Positions 51,409 to 57,980 of a stretch of DNA of 64,000 nt are shown in pieces (the stretch's first letter is position 1; the number at the start of each line of letters is the position of its first letter). The translations under genes were made by a program, and so were the position numbers. The DNA is from Collinsella sp. TM10-22 (GTDB lineage: Bacteria; Actinomycetota; Coriobacteriia; Coriobacteriales; Coriobacteriaceae). The notes below the pieces were generated by a model that was not told where the DNA came from, made no database searches, and was given only the letters and a program-made list of their open reading frames with translations. The stretch lies in the NCBI RefSeq assembly GCF_003466125.1, contig NZ_QSOC01000008.1, positions 1 through 64,000 on the forward strand. Direction: 5' to 3'.

Positions 51409-52614
51409 ATGAATCTGATTGATCGCAAACAGTACCTCGACTGGCTCATTTCGTGGAAAGACTCGCACGTCATCAAGGTCGTTTCGGGCGTGCGAAGGTC
51501 CGGCAAATCAAAGCTATTCGAAATCTACCGTAGCTACCTGCGCGATCATGGAATCACAGGTGACCAGGTTATATCCCTCAACTTTGAAGACCTGGAGTTC
51601 GAGTCGCTTACGTCATATAGAGCACTCTACGACTACATTTCCGCCAGACTCGTCCCCGATAAGATGAACTACGTTTTTCTGGACGAGATACAGCACGTCG
51701 AGCATTTCGAAAAAGCCGTCGACAGTCTTTTTATCAAGGACAATGTCGACCTCTACATAACCGGTTCCAACGCCTATCTGCTCTCGAGCGAGCTGGCTAC
51801 TTTGCTCTCCGGTCGCTACGTAGAGCTCAAGATGCTGCCCCTATCCTTTAAAGAGTTTTGCTCGGCAAAAACCAATGACGGAAAGGCTCCCGCGCAGTTG
51901 TTTGACGAGTACATCACCCGGGGCTCTTTTCCCTTTATCGCCGAGACGGGTATTCAGGGACCCCAGGCGCGCGATTATCTTATGAGCCTCTACGATACCA
52001 TCGTCATACGCGACGTTATCGAACGCCTGAAGGTCTCGGACGTCCCGACCCTGCGCGATATCACCAAGTTCCTACTCCATAGCATTGGAAACCGGATCTC
52101 GATTAAAAAAATCTCCGACACGCTCTCGTCCAACGGCAACAAAACCGACCAGAAAACCGTAGCCAAGTACCTCAAAGGCTTAACAGACAGCCTTGTGCTG
52201 TACTTTGCTCCGCGCTATAACGTGCGCGGTCGGCAGCTTCTTTCAACAAACGGCAAATACTACGCCGTTGACCTTGGACTTAGAGGCGCTCTTGTCAAAA
52301 CCCAAAGCAGCGATATCGGTCATATCCTCGAAAATGTTGTTTATCTCGAGCTCCTACGCCGTGGATACGACGTCTACGTGGGCGATATCGACGGCGGGGA
52401 AATCGATTTTGTTGCCCTAAACTCAGACGAGACAGCCTATTTTCAGGTTTCAGCCACAACGCTCGACGAAACCACCCTCAATCGAGAGTTGGCCCCCTTT
52501 AAGAAAGTCCGAGACAACTACCCCAAGACGCTTCTTACGCTCGACACGCTGTTTGCGGACGCGAACTACGAAGGAGTCCGCAAGCGCAACGTGATCGACT
52601 GGCTCCTTGAGTAA
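51409..52614 (+). CDS. AAA ATPase with DUF4143-type C-terminus
   Basis: This 401-aa protein has an N-terminal AAA_14-type ATPase (Walker A GVRRSGKSKL near residue 27, Walker B YVFLDEIQHV) and a C-terminal DUF4143-like domain with a restriction-endonuclease-like patch (YVGDIDGGEIDFVALNSDETAYFQVS: D, E, and Q around the active site, residues about 325-355). A winged-helix segment (SIKKISDTLSSNGNKTDQKTVAKYL) lies between. Roles of this family are not well defined; they often appear as isolated, mobile-looking genes. Codon use is visibly less GC-rich than the neighbours and the upstream 120 bp is AT-rich, suggesting transfer. AAAGGGG precedes the ATG. Confidence 0.87.
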   Translation: MNLIDRKQYLDWLISWKDSHVIKVVSGVRRSGKSKLFEIYRSYLRDHGITGDQVISLNFEDLEFESLTSYRALYDYISARLVPDKMNYVFLDEIQHVEHFEKAVDSLFIKDNVDLYITGSNAYLLSSELATLLSGRYVELKMLPLSFKEFCSAKTNDGKAPAQLFDEYITRGSFPFIAETGIQGPQARDYLMSLYDTIVIRDVIERLKVSDVPTLRDITKFLLHSIGNRISIKKISDTLSSNGNKTDQKTVAKYLKGLTDSLVLYFAPRYNVRGRQLLSTNGKYYAVDLGLRGALVKTQSSDIGHILENVVYLELLRRGYDVYVGDIDGGEIDFVALNSDETAYFQVSATTLDETTLNRELAPFKKVRDNYPKTLLTLDTLFADANYEGVRKRNVIDWLLE

Positions 52615-52681
52615 CTTGTAGCGTCATAACCCTCCGCCAGCTCCTTACCAAGGCCGCAGCCCCAGTCGCTTAAAGCACAAT

Positions 52682-52728
52682 GCCCCTCTTATCAGCCAAA
52701 ACAGCAATCTTGGCGTGATAAGAGGGGC
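52682..52728. terminator. Bidirectional terminator-like hairpin
   Basis: GCCCCTCTTATCA (52682-52694) and TGATAAGAGGGGC (52716-52728) form a perfect 13-bp stem between the convergent AAA and HAD genes. A second GC-rich stem, CGGCGCCT / AGGCGCCG, follows at 52738-52759. Confidence 0.7.
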
Positions 52729-52815
52729 TGACTGCGTCGGCGCCTCCACGCAGGCGCCGTTGCCGCCACCGTCCCGCGGGATCGGGCGCGGGACATGGCG
52801 ACTCACGTACAAACG

Positions 52816-53466
52816 CTAACACACGGCCTTGACCGCCGCCGTCAGATCGAACAACGTGTCGAGCACGGCCTCGCAGCCATCCACCACGTCCTGCGGCAGC
52901 GGCACGATATCGGGGACGGCAAAGACGTGGCAGCCGGCCGTGATGCCCGAGACGCAGCCGTTGCGTGAGTCCTCGACCACGGCGCACTCCTCGGGAGCAA
53001 AGCCCGCGCGCTCGCAGGCGAGCAGGTACATCTCGGGATCGGGCTTGCCGTGCGCGACGTCATCGCCGCAGGTCACCGTTTCAAACTTGTCAAAGAGACC
53101 GACCATCTTAAGGTTGCGCTCGGCGGTAACGTGGCGCGACGACGTCGCGAGGCCCACGTGATAGCCCGCAGCCAGCAGCTCGTCGAGGCACTCGGCGGCG
53201 CCGGCCTTAAGCTCCAGGTCGGTCTTGACCATCTCGTCGCGAATCTCCCTATGGCGACGATAGATTGCCTCAGCGGTTTCGCAGCTGTCGTAATGCTCCT
53301 CAAGGATGCCCATGACGTCGGGCAGCGTACGACCGATAAACTGATGGATCAGCGCATCATCAATCGCGAATCCCAGCTCGGCCGCGCCCGCCTTCCACGC
53401 CTTGATACCCAAACGCTCGGTATCGACCAGCGTTCCGTCCATGTCAAAAATAACGGCATTGATCAT
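52816..53466 (-). CDS. HAD family hydrolase, beta-phosphoglucomutase-like
   Basis: This 216-aa protein is a subclass-I HAD phosphatase or phosphomutase (motif I FDMDGTLVDTE, with the second Asp typical of phosphatases and phosphoglucomutases; cap helices follow; motif II LATSSRH; motif III GKPDPEMYL; motif IV VVEDSRNGCVSG). It likely acts on a small sugar phosphate. The start at 53466 (M-I-N-A-V) has a GGGGG site; the frame runs upstream without one. It is transcribed alone. Confidence 0.9.
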   Translation of the reverse strand: MINAVIFDMDGTLVDTERLGIKAWKAGAAELGFAIDDALIHQFIGRTLPDVMGILEEHYDSCETAEAIYRRHREIRDEMVKTDLELKAGAAECLDELLAAGYHVGLATSSRHVTAERNLKMVGLFDKFETVTCGDDVAHGKPDPEMYLLACERAGFAPEECAVVEDSRNGCVSGITAGCHVFAVPDIVPLPQDVVDGCEAVLDTLFDLTAAVKAVC

Positions 53467-53639
53467 ATCGGTCCCCCATCGCTTCGCGCTTCTGTACTCC
53501 CGCAACTTTACCGCACCTGTAGACTTGTATATAACGTATATAGCATATTGCATTTTCGTTACATAGATAGAAGTCTTATGACAAGCGGCTCGGTAGGATT
53601 ATAGTTTTCGACCGAGTACTCAACGGCAAGGATCGATTC

Positions 53640-54518
53640 ATGCTTTCAGACACCACCGCACCTGCAGAGGGGCTTCAGGACAAACTCACAGCGCTCGAGC
53701 AGCTGCTTTTGGCATACGGACGCGTCGCCATTGGCTTTTCCGGCGGCGTCGACAGCAGCTTTCTGGCCGCGGTCTGCGCCCGCATCATGCCCGCCAGCAC
53801 GCTTCTCGTTCACCTCACCACGCCGCTCATCGGCACGCCCGAGCAGGCTTCGTTTGAGCGGTCCGTTGACGGGCAGGCCAATGAGGGGCCGCATTTTAAG
53901 CTCCCCGTGCTCAATCTTTCGGTCGATCAGCTGCGGCTCCCCCAAGTAGCCTGCAACGATGCCGACCGCTGCTACCACTGCAAGCGCGCCGGCTTTACCG
54001 CCATCGTCAACCACGCCAAGTCGCTGGGCTTTCCCACCGTCATCGACGGCAGCAACGCAAGCGACCGCGGTGACTACCGCCCCGGCATGCGCGCTGCCCA
54101 GGAGCTCGGCGTACGCTCCCCTCTCATGGAGGTCGGCTTTACCAAGGACGAGGAGCGCGAGTTGCTGCGCGCCTGGGGATACCCCGTCTGGAACCTGCCG
54201 GCAGGAGCCTGCCTGGCCACGCGTGTCCCCACGGGCGAGGAGCTCACGCGCGAGAAGGTCGATGTAATCCGCACCTGTGAGGACTACCTGCACGACCTTG
54301 GCCTGGACCAGGTCCGCGCACGCCTCGTCGGCGGCTGCATGCATATCGAAGCCGCTCCCGCAGATCTCGCTAAGATTGCCGCCCTCGGCAGTGCCGCCGT
54401 CGACGGCGAGGGCAAGACCCCGTTGCCCGCCGCCATCGAGTCCGCGCTGCGCGAGCTGGGCTGCGCCCACATCTTCCCCGAGGTCACCCCCTACATCCAC
54501 GGCAACATGAACCTTTAG
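53640..54518 (+). CDS. larE: LarE-like sacrificial sulfur transferase
   Basis: This 292-aa PP-loop enzyme contains SGGVDSS (34-40) for ATP binding and the conserved Cys-containing motif GACLATRVPTGE, where LarE of Lactobacillus has the sulfur-donating Cys176. LarE adenylates and sulfurates a nicotinic acid derivative during assembly of the nickel-pincer cofactor of lactate racemase. The CYHCK motif (NDADRCYHCKR) is also conserved. No larB, larC or larA gene is in the window, so the cofactor pathway is either elsewhere or the gene has another sulfur role. AAGGA lies 8 nt before the ATG. Confidence 0.88.
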   Translation: MLSDTTAPAEGLQDKLTALEQLLLAYGRVAIGFSGGVDSSFLAAVCARIMPASTLLVHLTTPLIGTPEQASFERSVDGQANEGPHFKLPVLNLSVDQLRLPQVACNDADRCYHCKRAGFTAIVNHAKSLGFPTVIDGSNASDRGDYRPGMRAAQELGVRSPLMEVGFTKDEERELLRAWGYPVWNLPAGACLATRVPTGEELTREKVDVIRTCEDYLHDLGLDQVRARLVGGCMHIEAAPADLAKIAALGSAAVDGEGKTPLPAAIESALRELGCAHIFPEVTPYIHGNMNL

Positions 54519-54545
54519 GTTACGCCGTTTTACAAACGGCGTAAC
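54519..54545. repeat. Hairpin after larE
   Basis: GTTACGCCGTTT and AAACGGCGTAAC (54519-54545) form a perfect 12-bp stem with a 3-nt loop directly after the larE stop codon. A T-tract is lacking, so it may stabilise the message rather than terminate it. Confidence 0.75.
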
Positions 54546-54694
54546 TGCTCGGCGCTGCGCAGGCCCCGGGCGCGGCAATCTGACGTTCAACTTCACGGGC
54601 GCGACCAAAAGGTCAGCGCCCGCTTGTTTCACGTCACCTTACCGCACCCGGAGCCTGCTCGCTCGCATATGCTCAACCTGGACTGCGTTAACTG

Positions 54695-54740
54695 ACCTAC
54701 CAAAAGGGACAGGTTTATTTTGGCAGGTTTTATCTGGGGA
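54695..54740. repeat. REP-like palindrome, GGGACAGGTTTATTTTGGCAGG family
   Basis: Contains AAAAGGGACAGGTTTATTTT then GGCAGGTTTTATCTGGGG, matching 49948-49996 in reverse orientation and 56779-56822. The arms CCTACCAAAA and TTTTGGCAGG pair with one mismatch. Confidence 0.85.
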
Positions 54741-54813
54741 AATATCGCGAGACAATCGCCCCTCCAGCACCCATCTGGCCTCGAGAGACACTAGAGAGGC
54801 GACCCGGCTGCAT

Positions 54814-56514
54814 CTACTTCTTCCGATAGCGGCGGTTGCGGCTCGTCGATGAACCCATTACTTCAATGAGTCCTTTATCCGCCATTTTTGGCAGATGGTA
54901 ACGGACGGACGAAATCTTAACCCCCGATGCAACCGCTATTTCTCGCGCCGTCATATCCATTCCGGCGCTGAGAGCCTCCAGGATCCTATCCGCCGTCGAA
55001 GCTGACAATTCTCTGCTCATATCGATAATTTCAAACGTGTCTTTGCCACATTTTGACAGGACATGTTTATCGACAAGGCCCCCGCAGATCAGGCGAATGT
55101 CATCCGAATCCCACTTCAAAGCCTCTCGTATTTTTTGAACATCGCATACGCACCCATGCTCCCGCATAAACATGAGCAATGTTTCCTCGCGATGCGTCAG
55201 TTCGGTGTCCACATGGCCCTGAATCCACATGCGGTTTTCAGCAAGCTCCGCCCCGTGCCGGGAAAGCAGCACCGTAAACGAATCGGCCTTAACGATAAAT
55301 TTCGGCCTGCCAAGCGAACGAGACTCCATCTCGCGAATCATAGCCGGGATGCCAGATCCCTGACTTTCCGCAACAGCCCCCTCAGCATGCTCTAACGGCG
55401 TCGCCCCCATCAGGCTCATGAGCTTTGGGTTTCGGCAGCGCGATTCCCCGTCCGCAAGATTGTCCACCGTCTTTCCGCCCCAAAGCCCGCCGGGGTTTTT
55501 GATCTCTATTCTGTCTGGGTAGATATCGACGCTCACGGCCTGCCCCACAAACATGGGCGAATACTCTCGATGGATGCAGGCATTCGCCAAGGCCTCGCGC
55601 AAAACCTCCTGGGGTACTTCCCAATCTTCCCTTCTACCAGCGCCTCGCACTATCGCCGCTTTGCGCAAGTTTCGTCCGATCGCAGCGAGGGCATCTTCGA
55701 TGCAAGCCGGAATCGGGCCATCGCACAACTGGCGGTCAATAAACCGGGGTTGCCCAGGAGCAGATTTTTCCACATCGGAATGAACGGCGACATCGATCAT
55801 CAGCTTAGGATAGAACTGCTGGGGGTAGATTCCCGCCGACAGCAGCCCCGCGAGCTTCACAGCTCCATCCTTTGTAGTGATATTGAGTCTGGCCAGCTGC
55901 TTTTCCAGCGTATCGGCCCCGCGCAAAACGCGCGGGGTCTGCAGCCGGCGATTTGCGATAATGGACCGCACGACATCTGGATCCAAATCCTCGACTGTTG
56001 CCTCCGAAACCACCGTACCGTCTGCATCGCTCGGAAGCAACGCACTCTGTAGCTCATATAGCTCAGCGGGCGACATCTTGATATCTTTATCATCCACGCG
56101 CTTGTAGCTACCGTTCTGCACGCCGCGCGCGCCGATATAGCATGGCTTCGCTTTGAGCTCAAGTTCAAAGATGCGCACCAGAAGTACCTGGAGCCCGTCG
56201 ACCTCGCCTCGATCAAGCTCATACCGTGGCGCATGGGTCACCACCGCCGCTGAGCCTCCGTCTCCGATACCCGAAACAAACTGGTCGCGCACCCTGTCGA
56301 TAGCAAAGTTGGCAGAAGGAACAAATCCTTCGGCTTCGTTCAGGCCCAAAATAATGAGCCCGCCCGCAGTGTTCGCAAAAGCACTCACTGTCTCCCATAC
56401 GTCTGCACTCAATTTATTCGTGCAGGCTTTAACTTCTACCGATGCGTCATCGGTCCCCCGCCTGCGAAGGCGCTCAACGATAAGGCCAAGAGGTTCATCC
56501 AACAGCATTGGCAT
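54814..56514 (-). CDS. AlbA_2/Schlafen-like ATP-binding regulator
   Basis: This 566-aa protein starts with an AlbA_2 (Schlafen-like) domain (about 10-140: VEVKACTNKLSADVWETVSAFANTAGG and ILGLNEAEGF), continues with an ATP-binding-like region (about 220-410, with VPQEVLREALANACIHREYS resembling the GHKL helix, DIYPDRIEIKNPGGLWGG as the second motif), and ends in two winged helices (AREIAVASGVKISSVRYHLP and others). Such proteins are usually called transcriptional regulators or ATP-binding proteins, and some are linked to phage defence. The start at 56514 lies 8 bp below the first of ten decamer repeats, so autoregulation is likely. Base composition is lower in GC than most neighbours. No partner gene is adjacent on the same strand. 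Confidence 0.85.
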   Translation of the reverse strand: MPMLLDEPLGLIVERLRRRGTDDASVEVKACTNKLSADVWETVSAFANTAGGLIILGLNEAEGFVPSANFAIDRVRDQFVSGIGDGGSAAVVTHAPRYELDRGEVDGLQVLLVRIFELELKAKPCYIGARGVQNGSYKRVDDKDIKMSPAELYELQSALLPSDADGTVVSEATVEDLDPDVVRSIIANRRLQTPRVLRGADTLEKQLARLNITTKDGAVKLAGLLSAGIYPQQFYPKLMIDVAVHSDVEKSAPGQPRFIDRQLCDGPIPACIEDALAAIGRNLRKAAIVRGAGRREDWEVPQEVLREALANACIHREYSPMFVGQAVSVDIYPDRIEIKNPGGLWGGKTVDNLADGESRCRNPKLMSLMGATPLEHAEGAVAESQGSGIPAMIREMESRSLGRPKFIVKADSFTVLLSRHGAELAENRMWIQGHVDTELTHREETLLMFMREHGCVCDVQKIREALKWDSDDIRLICGGLVDKHVLSKCGKDTFEIIDMSRELSASTADRILEALSAGMDMTAREIAVASGVKISSVRYHLPKMADKGLIEVMGSSTSRNRRYRKK

Positions 56515-56518
56515 TCCG

Positions 56519-56708
56519 TCTCTCTAAAACAATAGATTTATCTCTCTAAAGCTTAGTATATCTCTCTAACTTTAGAGAGATGAGCACCTTCTTTTAGAGA
56601 GAAATTTAGAGAGATGTATCGAATTCACTGCTAGATTACCTAAGGCCATCTCTCTAACCGACGTTCTCTTTAGAGAGACGTTTAGAGAGACGAGCGCATC
56701 TCTCTAAC
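56519..56708. promoter_or_regulatory. Array of ten TCTCTCTAA sites upstream of the AlbA_2 gene
   Basis: Ten copies of one decamer lie in 190 bp. TCTCTCTAA(A/C) starts at 56519, 56541, 56561, 56649 and 56699; its complement TTTAGAGAGA starts at 56571, 56593, 56605, 56669 and 56681. Start-to-start distances (22, 20, 10, 22, 12, 44, 20, 12, 18) lie near multiples of a helical turn. ATCTCTCTAA-CT-TTAGAGAGAT at 56560-56581 is a perfect palindrome. A TATACT box on the minus strand (56560-56555) sits between sites 2 and 3. The first site overlaps the ribosome-binding region of the AlbA_2 gene. Confidence 0.8.
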
Positions 56709-56778
56709 CATGGGCTCCGCTCTTTAAAGCGTACACATCCCAACCGTGCCCTAAGTTGCGGCGGGCATTACCCCGCCA

Positions 56779-56822
56779 ACCCGCCAAAAGAGGACGGGTT
56801 TATTTTGGCAGGTTTTATCTGG
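56779..56822. repeat. REP-like palindrome, GGGACAGGTTTATTTTGGCAGG family
   Basis: ACCCGCCAAAA and TTTTGGCAGGT pair imperfectly around GAGGACGGG; the right half TATTTTGGCAGGTTTTATCT is identical to that at 54695-54740. It lies 64 bp before the nuclease start. Confidence 0.85.
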
Positions 56823-56885
56823 GAAACGACCTGCGGCGTCTCCTGCTAGACTGGTAGATTCGCAACCGACTAACCAGGAGCCCCC

Positions 56886-57866
56886 ATGTCGCGCAAGTCC
56901 GCCTACAAGCAAGTACTTTCCATCGGCACCGCCGTGGTGCTGGGGTTTGCGCTGTTTACGGGATCGATCGACGGAGCGCCCAAGCTGTTGTCGCCGCAAA
57001 GCGATGAGCAGGCGGCGGCTCTGGCCGAGAAGCAAAGCGAGAGCCCCAACCGCACCGACGACGAAGCGGACTTGGTCGCCCGGCTCGAATCGGGAACGGC
57101 GAGCTCCCCGGACCCTCAAAACAGCCAGGACTCTGGCGATGGCTCCGATTCCGCCGCAACCGACACCGGTGACGACGCATCCGCAAACAGCGCCACCCCC
57201 ATCGACGAGGTCGAAAACCCCGATCTCAACCGCGCCCGCGGCGTATATCTCAGCAGCATTCCCGACTACGCCGGCAACCCCTACGTTGCCCTTCGTGCCG
57301 ACAGCACGCACGCGCTCGGCACGCCATCATTCACGCTCGATGAATACGAGCGCGCTGCAGAAGAGGGCTGCTTTAAGAAGTTCTCTAAACTCGACAGCCT
57401 GGGCCGTACCCGCAAAGCACTCGCCTGCATAGGACCTGAATCGCTCGGTCAGGGCAAGCGCGGCGATATCTCGCGTATCCACCCCGCCGGATGGCACCAG
57501 CAGCGCTACGACTTTATTCCGAGCCAGAGCCTCTATAACCGTTGCCACCTTATCGCTTGGTCGCTCTGCGGCGAAAACGCCAACCGCAAAAATCTCCTGA
57601 CCGGCACGCGCTATCTCAACGAGACGGGCATGTTGCCCTTCGAAGAGCAGATCCTCGGCTATATCCGCGACACGGGCAACCACGTGCTCTACCGCGTCAC
57701 GCCCATGTACAACGAAGAGGAACTCGTCTGCCGCGGTGTCCGCCTCGAGGCGCAGTCGGTCGAGGACCACGGCAAGACACTGTGCTTCCACGTGTACTGC
57801 TACAACCTGCAGCCGCATGTGCAGATCGACTACGCCACCGGCCGCAACCAGGCCTCGGGGGATTAG
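56886..57866 (+). CDS. EndA-like DNA/RNA non-specific endonuclease, exported
   Basis: This 326-aa protein begins with a basic and hydrophobic signal or anchor (about 4-28, KQVLSIGTAVVLGFALFTG), followed by a disordered acidic Ser/Asp-rich spacer (about 30-110) and a beta-beta-alpha-metal nuclease domain (about 175-320). The core motif reads RCHLIAWSL with H221 as the likely general base (DRGH in EndA and related enzymes), and NRKNLLTGTRYLN supplies the metal-binding Asn, N237. MLPFEEQILGYI matches the EndA family. Role: degrading extracellular DNA for nutrients or DNA uptake. The ATG at 56886 follows AGGAG. It is divergent from the AlbA_2 gene. Confidence 0.88.
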   Translation: MSRKSAYKQVLSIGTAVVLGFALFTGSIDGAPKLLSPQSDEQAAALAEKQSESPNRTDDEADLVARLESGTASSPDPQNSQDSGDGSDSAATDTGDDASANSATPIDEVENPDLNRARGVYLSSIPDYAGNPYVALRADSTHALGTPSFTLDEYERAAEEGCFKKFSKLDSLGRTRKALACIGPESLGQGKRGDISRIHPAGWHQQRYDFIPSQSLYNRCHLIAWSLCGENANRKNLLTGTRYLNETGMLPFEEQILGYIRDTGNHVLYRVTPMYNEEELVCRGVRLEAQSVEDHGKTLCFHVYCYNLQPHVQIDYATGRNQASGD

Positions 57867-57910
57867 CCCCGAGCCACGACAAGAACCGATTTGCAACCCC
57901 ACCGGGGATC

Positions 57911-57946
57911 AAAAAGGGCCGCTCCGGATCACCCAGAGCGGCCCTT
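57911..57946 (-). terminator. Rho-independent terminator of the EF-G-like gene
   Basis: AAGGGCCGCTC (57914-57924) pairs perfectly with GAGCGGCCCTT (57936-57946); on the minus strand TTTTT follows, about 35 bp past the EF-G-like gene's stop. It may also help end the convergent nuclease transcript. Confidence 0.8.
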
Positions 57947-57980
57947 GCATCGGCACGTATGTTACAGGCAACGTCACACG

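Noticed and set aside
56519..56708. Could the decamer array be a CRISPR or a simple satellite?
   Set aside because: Units are only 10 bp, occur equally in both orientations, and the intervening sequences vary in length from 0 to 34 bp, unlike CRISPR repeats of 23-37 bp with uniform spacers. The positions are not a regular tandem repeat.
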